From Candidatus Nealsoniibacteriota bacterium (GTDB lineage: Bacteria > Patescibacteriota > Minisyncoccia > Minisyncoccales > PWPS01), in NCBI GenBank assembly GCA_003554915.1, contig PWHM01000109.1, positions 1 through 23,127 on the forward strand: a DNA stretch of 23,127 nt. Direction: 5' to 3'. Of this stretch, positions 12,879 through 19,158 are shown piece by piece. The position numbers and the translations under genes are program-made. The notes under the pieces are model-generated. The model had not been told where the DNA came from. It worked only from the letters and a program-made list of their open reading frames with translations, and did not search any database. Numbering within the stretch: the first letter of the stretch is position 1; every line of letters starts with the position of its first letter.

Positions 12879-13355
12879 CTATTTAAGCTCTACTTCGGCT
12901 CCGGCTTCTTCTAATTTTTCTTTCATTTCATTAGCTTTCTCAGCAGGAACGCCTTCTTTAATTGTTTGTGGGGAATCAGCAGCCGAATCAACCATTGTCT
13001 TGGCGTCCTTTAGCCCTTTACCGGTTATATCTCTAACAACTTTAATAACCTCTATTTTCTTTTGGCCGATTCCTTGCAACTCAACATCATAATTGCTTTT
13101 CTCCTCCTCTTCTTCTCCCCCATTTCCGTTTCCGGCTGCCGGAGCAGCGGCTACGGGAGCGGATGCAGAGACTCCGAACTTATCTTCCAAAACTGAAACC
13201 AGTTCGGAAAGCTCTAAAGCGGAAAGATTGGAAATTTCTTCTACCAAGTCCTTGAATTTTTCGGGAACTTCTACCTTTTCTGAATCTGAACTTTCCGAAG
13301 AATCCTTCTTTTCTTCTTTTTTTTCTTCTTTTTTTTCTTCCTTCTTTTTAGCCAT
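12879..13355 (-). CDS. rplL: Ribosomal protein bL12 (L7/L12) with a charged N-terminal extension
   Basis: A 158-residue stalk protein that recruits translation GTPases to the ribosome. From about residue 32 it is typical: KFKDLVEEISNLSALELSEL (dimerisation domain), FGVSASAPVAAAPAAGNG (hinge), then the globular domain with EKSNYDVELQGIGQKKIEVI, KVVRDITGKGLKDAKTMV and the end KLEEAGAEVELK. The family is usually about 120-130 residues; here about 30 extra residues of alternating KK/EE (four blocks) and Ser/Asp precede the fold. No other start codon lies between the extension and the fold, so it must be translated. It follows rplJ by 56 bases, in the normal rplJL order. Confidence 0.96.
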   Translation of the reverse strand: MAKKKEEKKEEKKEEKKDSSESSDSEKVEVPEKFKDLVEEISNLSALELSELVSVLEDKFGVSASAPVAAAPAAGNGNGGEEEEEKSNYDVELQGIGQKKIEVIKVVRDITGKGLKDAKTMVDSAADSPQTIKEGVPAEKANEMKEKLEEAGAEVELK

Positions 13356-13411
13356 ATTTTTTTAAGCCTTTTACCTCCGAAGGAGTTCGAAGCTTAGTTG
13401 ATTACTTTTTA

Positions 13412-13924
13412 TTATTTTTTACTCGCCTTGTCCAAAACGGTGATTAAGTTTCTAACATTTCCTTCCAACACCCCAACGAAACCGCTAAGTGGCGCAGCAA
13501 TGGTGGATACGAGCTGAGCCTTGAGCTGTTTTTTGCCGGGCAAATCAGCCAGTTCCTTAACTTTTTCCGTTTCCAATACGTCTTTTTCCAGAAGGGCTCC
13601 CAAAATTTCTATCGAAAAATCTTTCGAAAATTCGTTAATCACTTTAGCCGGAGCAACTATATCTCCGAAACCGAAAACAAAAGCCAGTTCACCTTCCAGG
13701 GATTCGGGGTTGAAATCAATCCCCTCTTTATCCAGAGCAATTTTAGCTAATGTTTTTTTCACCACCATGATGTTTGCATTACAGTCTTTCAACTGGTTCC
13801 TGAGATCTTCCATGTCTCTGGCTTTCAAACCTTTGTAGTTTACAAAATAAACTACCGTTTGTTTGGAAGCTTTTTCACGAATGTCTTTAATTATTTCTTC
13901 TTTTTCTTTTCTTGTTAAAGCCAT
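13412..13924 (-). CDS. rplJ: Ribosomal protein uL10
   Basis: A 170-residue protein that anchors the L7/L12 dimers to 23S rRNA at the base of the stalk. Recognisable parts are MALTRKEKEEIIKDIREK at the start, TVVYFVNYKGLKARDMEDLR, NANIMVVKKTLAKIAL and LEGELAFVFGFGDIVAPAKV, with the L12-binding helix at the C-terminus (SGFVGVLEGNVRNLITVLDK). I start at the ATG at 13922-13924 because the family begins with this MALT/MAxT pattern; an upstream in-frame ATG at 13939 would place the start inside the leader hairpin. No Shine-Dalgarno is seen. Its own promoter and L10 leader precede it, so autoregulation by L10 (or the L10-L12 complex) is expected. Confidence 0.96.
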   Translation of the reverse strand: MALTRKEKEEIIKDIREKASKQTVVYFVNYKGLKARDMEDLRNQLKDCNANIMVVKKTLAKIALDKEGIDFNPESLEGELAFVFGFGDIVAPAKVINEFSKDFSIEILGALLEKDVLETEKVKELADLPGKKQLKAQLVSTIAAPLSGFVGVLEGNVRNLITVLDKASKK

Positions 13925-14023
13925 AATAAAAATCTGCATTAACGCAGATCAGTAGGAATTTTCCTTGGTAGGATGATTAAGCTTTGAGCCCCTACTGTCT
14001 ACGGAGTAAATATTAAATTGACT
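13925..14023 (-). promoter_or_regulatory. L10 leader (autoregulatory mRNA structure) with a terminator-like hairpin
   Basis: The minus strand reads CCGTAGACAGTAGGGG (13991-14006) and then AATCATCCTACCAAGG (about 13965-13980), the two conserved blocks of the bacterial L10 leader, where GTAGG pairs with CCTAC and L10 binds. Next is a hairpin ATCTGC...GCAGAT (13932-13949) followed by TTTTTATT and, immediately, the rplJ ATG. That hairpin looks like an intrinsic terminator or a start-occluding stem, so control could be by attenuation, translation, or both. Confidence 0.88.
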
Positions 14024-14029
14024 GCATCT

Positions 14030-14057
14030 ATTATAATTCTTTTAAATCTATTGTCAA
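14030..14057 (-). promoter_or_regulatory. Promoter of rplJ-rplL
   Basis: TTGACA (14052-14057 on the minus strand), a 16-base spacer, TATAAT (14030-14035); both hexamers are perfect. The -35 overlaps the TGA stop of the DJ-1 gene at 14054-14056, so the promoter is embedded in the end of the preceding gene. Confidence 0.88.
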
Positions 14058-14578
14058 GAATTTTGTTTTAGGGCCTCAATTACCACATTACCAAACTCTT
14101 CGGCTGCCTCCGGGCCATCGGCGGTAATTACATTTCCGTCTCTAACCACGCTTTCCTCAACAAATACGGCTCCACCTTTTTCTATTTTCTTAATTGCACT
14201 TTTATCCATATTGGAAGTCCAAACCGTCGCTTTTTTGTTTTGTAAAACCCCTGCTGCGGCTAAAATAACCGGACTTATACAAATAGCGGAGACGATTTTA
14301 TTCTTTTTTTCAAATTCATTAATTAATTTATGAATCTCGGAATTGTTCAGATGTTTCAGAGCTCCGGAGCCACCGACCAAGACAGCTCCTTCGTAATCAT
14401 CCGGATTTAAATCATCTATGGAATGCGTTTCAACCTCTCCCCCTTCGGATCCGTAAGCTACGCCCTCCTCGTTGGAAAATGTCTCCACTCGCACTCCTCC
14501 TTCCTCCAAAATTTCTCGAGGAATGAAATATTCTTCGTCTCTAAAATTTTTATGAGCTATGATTATCGCTATCTGCAT
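14054..14578 (-). CDS. DJ-1/PfpI-family protein
   Basis: A 174-residue flavodoxin-like protein of the DJ-1/PfpI superfamily, which includes glyoxalases, deglycases and stress proteins. The start MQIAIIIAHKNFRDEEYFIP and the acidic residue that follows fit the family. DDYEGAVLVGGSGALKHL precedes the nucleophile elbow AICISPVILAAAGVL with Cys100 in the expected place; the residue after Cys is Ile, where PfpI-type members usually have His (CHG/CHGP). The missing His makes a protease-type triad unlikely and leaves the activity open. The C-terminal VRDGNVITADGPEAAEEFG is the usual helix cap. It is the last gene of def-pcm-mltG-DJ-1, one base after mltG. Pairing with pcm suggests protein-damage repair, which is inference. 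Confidence 0.9.
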   Translation of the reverse strand: MQIAIIIAHKNFRDEEYFIPREILEEGGVRVETFSNEEGVAYGSEGGEVETHSIDDLNPDDYEGAVLVGGSGALKHLNNSEIHKLINEFEKKNKIVSAICISPVILAAAGVLQNKKATVWTSNMDKSAIKKIEKGGAVFVEESVVRDGNVITADGPEAAEEFGNVVIEALKQNS

Positions 14579-14579
14579 A

Positions 14580-15623
14580 TTATCTTAAATATTGATTTTT
14601 AGCTTGCACATGTTCAAAGTGATTCCTACTAAAAATTGTATCACCGGTTTCCGGATCCGACAAGTAGTACCAATAATTGTTTTCCGTCGGATATATGGCC
14701 GCCTCTATAGCGTTCATGCCCGGATTGGATATCGGTCCTTTCGGCAACCCGGTTACTGCGTAAGTATTATAAGGGGACTGAATCTTCGTTTCTTCAGCGG
14801 TAACATCTATTCCTCTCCTCCCGGTTACGTAATTGACTGTCGCGTCAACTTGCAAAGGTATTCCCGCCTCTTTTCTTCTCCATAATATGTCGGATACTTT
14901 TTCCATGTCTTCATAATCGGGGACCTCCCTTTCAATCATTGAAGCCATATTGATTATTTCAAAAACATTTTTATCCCGCCTTTCTATTTCCGCGTGCATT
15001 TCCTCGGTCAACCTATTTTCCAGATTAGCAATCATTTTTTCTATCAATCGTTCAGGGGAATCATTTTCAATTCGATAAGTGTCGGGAAAAAGATAGCCTT
15101 CCAAGCTGATTTCTTTCGATAGGTCTTGAAGAATTGGGTAATCAAACTCTTGAGCCGGTTTCTCCGACAATCCTAAAAGCTTCGCTTGAGGTGCTGGAAG
15201 ACCGGTAATCTCAAAAAAGTCTTCTCTACTTACAACCCCTTCGTTTTCCAAGTGAGTGGCGATTTGGACTATCGTCCACCCTTCAATTATGGTCACGGTT
15301 TCGAAGATGGTTTCTCCGGAAGAAAAAAGATCAACTATCCTCTCGATTGACATCTCGGAATCCAGCTCGTAGCGACCGGCTTGCAAATTACCGATATTGT
15401 TGGTTAAAGCAATTTGTCCGAGGAAAACGAATTTATCGTTTATTATACCTTTCCGCTTTAAATTGTCAGCTATCTCAATAACGCCTTGTCCAGAATCAAC
15501 GTTAAAAACGATCTTTTCCTGATCGGCTTCCCACCCGAGAGAAGCTACCCGGTGATTAAAAAGGGAAACTGAAAAAAATAGAGTTGCTACAACAATTGTA
15601 AGAAGAAATATTTTTCTATTCAT
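14580..15623 (-). CDS. mltG: Endolytic murein transglycosylase MltG (YceG family)
   Basis: A 347-residue membrane-anchored enzyme that cuts nascent glycan strands and sets their length. One N-terminal helix (about residues 4-22) is followed by a LysM-like segment (FNVDSGQGVIEIADNLKRKG) and the YceG catalytic domain: EGWTIVQIATHLENEGVV, LEGYLFPDTY, then IINMASMIEREVPDYEDM carrying the catalytic Glu (about E231, equivalent to E218 of E. coli), VDATVNYVTG, SPYNTYAVTGLPKGPISNPG and the C-terminal FSRNHFEHVQAKNQYL. All family landmarks are present and the length is normal. Its start overlaps the pcm stop by 8 bases. Confidence 0.96.
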   Translation of the reverse strand: MNRKIFLLTIVVATLFFSVSLFNHRVASLGWEADQEKIVFNVDSGQGVIEIADNLKRKGIINDKFVFLGQIALTNNIGNLQAGRYELDSEMSIERIVDLFSSGETIFETVTIIEGWTIVQIATHLENEGVVSREDFFEITGLPAPQAKLLGLSEKPAQEFDYPILQDLSKEISLEGYLFPDTYRIENDSPERLIEKMIANLENRLTEEMHAEIERRDKNVFEIINMASMIEREVPDYEDMEKVSDILWRRKEAGIPLQVDATVNYVTGRRGIDVTAEETKIQSPYNTYAVTGLPKGPISNPGMNAIEAAIYPTENNYWYYLSDPETGDTIFSRNHFEHVQAKNQYLR

Positions 15624-16239
15624 TTTCTTTTATGAGTGGAACGAATCTGAATCCGAAGTATTTTTCTTCGGTTAAGTCGTCTTCCTCCTTTTTAAATTTA
15701 TATATGGAATCTCCTATCGGTACCACGATAACACCTTCCGATTTCAATTGCTCAATCCATTCTTGGGATAGGTCACCTCTCTTTTCAAGAGCGGCGGAAA
15801 CCAAGATTTTATCATACGGTCCATTTTGAAAGTGACCCCGATAGCCGTCTTTACAAATAAATTCAGCTATCTCTTTTTCAATAAAGCTATATTTTCTAAC
15901 GTTTCTCTCACCCGTCTTTTTCAACTCTTCAATTCGTTCCAGGGCGGTAACTTTTCCGTCAGTTCCGACTATTTCCGCTAAAAGAGCCGTCGTCCAGCCC
16001 GATCCGGACCCTATATCCAACACATTGTCTCCCCTCTTAGGGCTTAATTTTTCAAGCATAAAAGCAACTACGGAAGGCTGAGAAATCGTTTGACCTTCTC
16101 CGATAGTGAGAGGTCTGTCCTCATAAGCTGACTTTTTTTGACTTTCCGGAACGAAATCCTTTCTATCTATCTTTAAAAAAGCCTTCTTCAGGCTTTCACT
16201 TCTTAAATGCCCCCTTTTTTTTAATTTTTCAACCAGCAT
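15616..16239 (-). CDS. pcm: Protein-L-isoaspartate O-methyltransferase
   Basis: A 207-residue SAM-dependent enzyme that methylates L-isoaspartyl residues in aged proteins so that they can revert to aspartate. The landmarks are clear: FLKIDRKDFVPESQKKSAYE, then IGEGQTISQPSVVAFMLEKL (substrate loop), VLDIGSGSGWTTALLAEIVG (SAM-binding motif I), KVTALERIEEL (motif post-I) and YDKILVSAALEK (motif II). Length is normal for the bacterial enzyme. Its ATG starts directly after the def stop (TAAATG) and its end overlaps mltG, so it sits inside a coupled operon. Confidence 0.95.
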   Translation of the reverse strand: MLVEKLKKRGHLRSESLKKAFLKIDRKDFVPESQKKSAYEDRPLTIGEGQTISQPSVVAFMLEKLSPKRGDNVLDIGSGSGWTTALLAEIVGTDGKVTALERIEELKKTGERNVRKYSFIEKEIAEFICKDGYRGHFQNGPYDKILVSAALEKRGDLSQEWIEQLKSEGVIVVPIGDSIYKFKKEEDDLTEEKYFGFRFVPLIKENE

Positions 16240-16719
16240 TTATTTTAGCAAAAGACTAAGTTTCATCTTTGCTCTTTTCAAAAAACCCAACTCATCAATG
16301 AAAAGTTTTCCGAAGAGATGATCTATTTCGTGTTGAAAAACAACGGCTCCGATTCCCTCCGCTTCCAAAAGCATCCTTTCCCCATTTTCGGTAAGTGCCT
16401 CTATTTTTACTCTCTTAGATCTCTCTACATCGGTCCAAAAATCGGGGAAACTGAGACACCCTTCTTTTGTAGTAATTGTTTCTTCTCCCCTTTCAACTAT
16501 TTCCGGATTCATAAAGGCAAAATAATCATGGCCGTCTTTAACTACGAAGACCTGTTTTGAGACACCCACCTGAGGAGCGGCCAAACCAACCCCTTCGACT
16601 TCTCTCAAAGTCTCTTTCATCTCTTTAATGAGGTCTTCGACTTCCTCCACTCCATCGACCTCATCCGCCTTTTTTCTTAAGACGTTATCCGGATAAGTTT
16701 TTATTTGAAGTTTGCTCAT
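16240..16719 (-). CDS. def: Peptide deformylase
   Basis: A 159-residue metalloenzyme that removes the formyl group from the initiator methionine of new proteins. The three motifs are present: GVGLAAPQVG (GxGLAAxQ), EGCLSFP with the metal-binding Cys at about residue 88, and QHEIDHLFG (HExxH) at about 129-137. I start at the ATG at 16717-16719 (MSKLQIKTYPDN), where the family normally begins; the frame stays open upstream to 16794 but that part is repeat and copied tRNA sequence (16730-16794), not protein-like. The ATG is only 11 bases past that element, so its transcript probably comes from the tRNA-rpmG promoter or from within the element. Confidence 0.96.
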   Translation of the reverse strand: MSKLQIKTYPDNVLRKKADEVDGVEEVEDLIKEMKETLREVEGVGLAAPQVGVSKQVFVVKDGHDYFAFMNPEIVERGEETITTKEGCLSFPDFWTDVERSKRVKIEALTENGERMLLEAEGIGAVVFQHEIDHLFGKLFIDELGFLKRAKMKLSLLLK

Positions 16720-16729
16720 AACTAAAAAG

Positions 16730-16850
16730 CAGGGGCGGAGGGACTCGAACGTCGCCTTGCTCTCTAAAAACCCTCGGTTTTTAGTCTTTTCCAACTCGGG
16801 AAAAATTTATTAATTTTTCCCGACCCCTTTCAAGGTTCGAATCCTCGCCC
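16730..16850 (-). repeat. tRNA-adjacent two-hairpin element, copy 2, with copied tRNA-Trp 3' end
   Basis: Positions 16729-16750 are identical to the tRNA-Trp 3' end at 16875-16896, in the same orientation. Hairpin 1 is CTAAAAACC-CTC-GGTTTTTAG (16764-16784) and hairpin 2 is CGGGAAAAATT-TATT-AATTTTTCCCG (16797-16822). The right end is ACCCCTTTCAAGG and TTCGAATCCTCGCCC (16823-16850), an inverted T-arm/acceptor-like sequence. Compared with copy 1, hairpin 2 is identical, hairpin 1 has one pair changed from A-T to C-G, and the extra GC hairpin is absent. It lies between tRNA-Trp and def with no terminator, so it is probably part of the tRNA-def transcript. Confidence 0.75.
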
Positions 16851-16875
16851 ATCAATTTTAAAATTACTTTGATTG

Positions 16876-16948
16876 CAGGGGCGGAGGGACTCGAACCCCC
16901 AAGACAAGATTTGGAATCTTGCGGTTTGCCAATTGAGCCTACGCCCCC
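16876..16948 (-). tRNA. tRNA-Trp (anticodon CCA)
   Basis: The anticodon arm is CAAGA-TTCCAAA-TCTTG with CCA at 34-36, the T-arm is GGGGG-TTCGAGT-CCCTC, and the acceptor GGGGGCG pairs with CGCCCCT with a G-U at the first pair. The discriminator is G and CCA is not encoded. It is 5 bases past the rpmG stop and is followed by a repeat element that carries a copy of its 3' end. Confidence 0.94.
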
Positions 16949-16953
16949 TTTTT

Positions 16954-17127
16954 TTACTTAACTTTCGCCTTGTGCTCGGTATGTTTTTCACAAACCTTGC
17001 AAAATTTACTCGGCTTTAAATTATCAACTTCAACGGCTTTCCCTTTTGGCTTCTGAATGTAGTAGTTGTTTCTTTTACACTCACCACACTCCAGCGTGAT
17101 ATATGGTCTTCTTGTTCTTGTAGCCAT
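16954..17127 (-). CDS. rpmG: Ribosomal protein bL33
   Basis: A 57-residue large-subunit protein, from ATG at 17125-17127 to TAA at 16954-16956. It starts MATRTRRPYITLECGECKRN and carries the two CxxC pairs of the zinc-binding form (C14-G-E-C17 and C43-K-V-C46), with the middle NYYIQKPKGKA in place of the usual NYxTxKNK. The size and motif order fit bL33. It lies between tRNA-Thr and tRNA-Trp on the same strand, 24 bases after the former and 5 before the latter, so it is probably processed from a common tRNA transcript. Confidence 0.94.
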   Translation of the reverse strand: MATRTRRPYITLECGECKRNNYYIQKPKGKAVEVDNLKPSKFCKVCEKHTEHKAKVK

Positions 17128-17151
17128 TTCTCAATTATTTAATGAATCTTG

Positions 17152-17223
17152 AGCCACCCGCGGGACTTGAACCCGCGACCCCGTCCTTACCATGGACGTG
17201 CTCTACCTCTGAGCTAGGGTGGC
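17152..17223 (-). tRNA. tRNA-Thr (anticodon GGT)
   Basis: The acceptor GCCACCC pairs with GGGTGGC, the anticodon arm is CGTCC-ATGGTAA-GGACG with GGT at 34-36, and the T-arm is CGGG-TTCAAGT-CCCG. The discriminator is T and no CCA is encoded. It lies between tRNA-Tyr and rpmG on the same strand. Confidence 0.95.
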
Positions 17224-17298
17224 ATTATAGGACAAGACAACTCCAAATTTAAAGAACTTTTGAATTTAATTTAGGTCTGGGTTGCACTGTCCTTAATG

Positions 17299-17382
17299 TG
17301 GGCCGGGAGGGATTCGAACCCCCGAAGGCATGAAGCCAACAGATTTACAGTCTGTTCCATTTGGCCACTTTGGTACCGACCC
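17299..17382 (-). tRNA. tRNA-Tyr (anticodon GTA)
   Basis: The acceptor GGGTCGG pairs with CCGGCCC, the anticodon arm is ACAGA-CTGTAAA-TCTGT with GTA at 34-36, and the tRNA has the long variable arm expected of bacterial tRNA-Tyr (84 bases in all). The discriminator is A and no CCA is encoded. It is the first gene after the promoter at 17399-17426. Confidence 0.95.
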
Positions 17383-17398
17383 GAAATTACTACGGGCT

Positions 17399-17426
17399 AT
17401 TATAGCATAAATTAAGCTCTTGACAA
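17399..17426 (-). promoter_or_regulatory. Promoter of the tRNA-Tyr/tRNA-Thr/rpmG/tRNA-Trp unit
   Basis: Minus-strand TTGTCA (17421-17426), a 16-base spacer, TATAAT (17399-17404), about 17 bases before the tRNA-Tyr 5' end. No terminator is seen before def, so it may feed def-pcm-mltG-DJ-1 as well. Confidence 0.75.
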
Positions 17427-17445
17427 AAATATAAAACCCGCAAGT

Positions 17446-17820
17446 TTACTTATTTAACAGTTCTTTCACCTTATCCGTAATATCATCCAATTCGGTATTT
17501 GATTTTATAAAGTAATACGAAGGTTCGTATTTCGCTACCGCATCCAAAATATCATCATTGGTATCCAAATTGGTAAGCATCACGACCGGCACTTCCCCAC
17601 CCCACCTGCCACTTTCTCTTACTTCTTTCAAAACCTTCGTACCTTTCTTTTTAGGAAGAAGTATGTCCAAAACTATAACATCCGGCTTTTCTTCCAAAGC
17701 GACTTCCACTCCTTCTTTACCGTCATGTGCACCCAAAACATCAAAACCCTCAAATTCGAATTTCTCTTTATACATCTGCAAAAGACCCTCTTCATCTTCC
17801 ACTATTAATACATTTGCCAT
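17446..17820 (-). CDS. Stand-alone response-regulator receiver domain
   Basis: A 124-residue single-domain receiver (CheY-like) that takes a phosphoryl group from a histidine kinase. Present are the acidic pair in VLIVEDEEGLL, the phospho-acceptor Asp52 in DVIVLDILLPKKKG, the Thr of VVMLTNLD and the Lys of FIKSN (Lys106). There is no output domain, and no kinase lies nearby, so its partners are elsewhere. It follows uvrC on the same strand with a 78-base gap that holds its own likely promoter, so linkage to DNA repair is probably positional only. Small receivers of this kind in small-genome bacteria may act through protein contact. Confidence 0.95.
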   Translation of the reverse strand: MANVLIVEDEEGLLQMYKEKFEFEGFDVLGAHDGKEGVEVALEEKPDVIVLDILLPKKKGTKVLKEVRESGRWGGEVPVVMLTNLDTNDDILDAVAKYEPSYYFIKSNTELDDITDKVKELLNK

Positions 17821-17866
17821 ATTTTTACTTGTAATTTAAACGAAAAAACTAAAACACCATTGGTTA

Positions 17867-17894
17867 ATTATACAAAATATAATTAATTTTAAAA
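17867..17894 (-). promoter_or_regulatory. Possible promoter of the response regulator
   Basis: A minus-strand TATAAT (17867-17872) with a weak -35 TTTTAA (17889-17894) at a 16-base spacing. It would give a leader of about 40 bases. The sequence after the -10 (TATAATTAACCAATGG) resembles the leaderless starts at 8301 and 10646, but here the ATG opens only a short dead-end frame. Confidence 0.4.
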
Positions 17895-17898
17895 GAAG

Positions 17899-19089
17899 CT
17901 AATTTAAAAAGCTTTTTTTCCTTAACTTTTTGTGATACTTCACAGCGAATCTATGAGCTTCATCTCTTACTTTTACAAGAGTCTTTTTTTTGAGAAACGA
18001 AGGTTTCTCTCCTATTATTTCATTTTTATTTCTTTTCTCACCTTTCGCCAAACCGACAACGGGTATCTCAAAACCTTTTTCACTTAATACCTCCTCGGCG
18101 ACATTGACTTGTCCTTTTCCACCGTCTATCAAGACCAAATCGGGAAGCTCCCAACTTTTCTCGAATCTTCTTTCCAAAACCTCCCTGAGCATCCCCGTAT
18201 CGTCGGTCTTTTTTACCGTCTTGATTTTGAATTTCTTATATCCACTTTTCAGCGGTCTATCTCCCTCGAAGACAACCATGCTTCCGGCAGCCAACTTTCC
18301 TCCCAGATTGGAGACGTCGTATCCCTCTATCCTTATTTTTTCTCCTTCCAGTTCGGGGGGAGTAATTAAAGCGGTGTCGTATATATGATTTACGGAATCG
18401 ATCTGTTTTTTTAATTTTTGTGCCTTTTCGAATTCTTTTTTATCGCTGGCCTTTTTCATCCTCTTTTCCAAAGATTTCAATACCTCTTTCTTTTTTCCTT
18501 TGAAAAATCTTTCAATATTTCTAATATCCTCCATGTACTCTTTTTTATCCAAATCTCCCACGCAAGCTCCGGGACAAAGCCCTATCTGATGATAGAAACA
18601 AGGTCTTTTCATTCTCTTTAGCTGTTTTTCGGTATGGGTATTATAAGGAAAAATCTTTCTCAAAATTCTCAAGGCCTGCCTTATCGCCGAAGAGGAAACG
18701 AAGGGCCCGAAAACGGATCTGCCTTCCCTTTTTTCCCGGCCTCTCTTGAGAATGACTCTCGGATATTTTTCATCGGTAATAACGACGTACAGAAAGCTTT
18801 TGTCGTCCTTTTGTTTTATATTGTAGAAGGGTTCGTGCTTTTTTATCAATTTCGCCTCCAAAATTAAAGCTTCAATCACCGTTTCCGTAACTCGGTAATC
18901 TATTCCGGCCACATCTTCGATCATTCGTTTGGCTTTGGGGTCGGCTGAACTCAAAAAGTAGCTTTTTACTCTCTTTTTCAGCTTTCCCGCTTTCCCGATG
19001 TATATTATTTCACCGTCTTTGTTTTTGAAAATATATACACCGGGACTTCCGGGCAATTTTTCAATTTTTTCTTTAACCCACTTCTTCAT
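17899..19089 (-). CDS. uvrC: Excinuclease ABC subunit C, short form without the C-terminal HhH domain
   Basis: A 396-residue endonuclease subunit that makes both cuts around a lesion marked by UvrA and UvrB. The N-terminal GIY-YIG domain (GSPGVYIFKNKDGEIIYIGK, residues about 13-32) makes the 3' cut. The Cys-rich segment RPCFYHQIGLCPGACVG is at about 160-178 and the UVR helix that binds UvrB at about 200-235. The RNase H-like 5' nuclease has its Asp/Asp/His set in GYDVSNLGG, VLIDGGKGQ and RDEAHRFAVKYH. Typical UvrC is about 600 residues; this one stops just after the nuclease, so the tandem helix-hairpin-helix DNA-binding domain is missing. The stop is clean, not a visible frameshift. Short UvrC is plausible in this type of bacterium. 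It lies 69 bases past uvrA. Confidence 0.94.
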   Translation of the reverse strand: MKKWVKEKIEKLPGSPGVYIFKNKDGEIIYIGKAGKLKKRVKSYFLSSADPKAKRMIEDVAGIDYRVTETVIEALILEAKLIKKHEPFYNIKQKDDKSFLYVVITDEKYPRVILKRGREKREGRSVFGPFVSSSAIRQALRILRKIFPYNTHTEKQLKRMKRPCFYHQIGLCPGACVGDLDKKEYMEDIRNIERFFKGKKKEVLKSLEKRMKKASDKKEFEKAQKLKKQIDSVNHIYDTALITPPELEGEKIRIEGYDVSNLGGKLAAGSMVVFEGDRPLKSGYKKFKIKTVKKTDDTGMLREVLERRFEKSWELPDLVLIDGGKGQVNVAEEVLSEKGFEIPVVGLAKGEKRNKNEIIGEKPSFLKKKTLVKVRDEAHRFAVKYHKKLRKKSFLN

Positions 19090-19113
19090 AAAAACAGACC
19101 CTTTCTACACACC

Positions 19114-19140
19114 ATTTCTACACCCGAAGGGTGTAGAAAT
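19114..19140. repeat. Perfect 12-bp inverted repeat between uvrA and uvrC
   Basis: ATTTCTACACCC (19114-19125), a 3-base loop GAA, GGGTGTAGAAAT (19129-19140). A partial third copy of the arm (CTTTCTACAC) lies at 19101-19110. No T-run follows on the minus strand, so it is not a standard terminator. It could be an operator, an RNA-stability stem or an RNase processing site between uvrA and uvrC. This is the only notable feature in the 69-base gap. Confidence 0.75.
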
Positions 19141-19158
19141 AGGAGTAAAATAGAAGTA

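Noticed and set aside
16720..16794. Upstream in-frame extension of def (25 extra residues)
   Set aside because: This part is the copied tRNA 3' end and hairpin element; the family start MSKLQIKTYP matches the ATG at 16717-16719.
17867..17872. Leaderless start for the response regulator
   Set aside because: The ATG just after this TATAAT opens a frame that stops after two more codons; the receiver protein begins about 45 bases further on.
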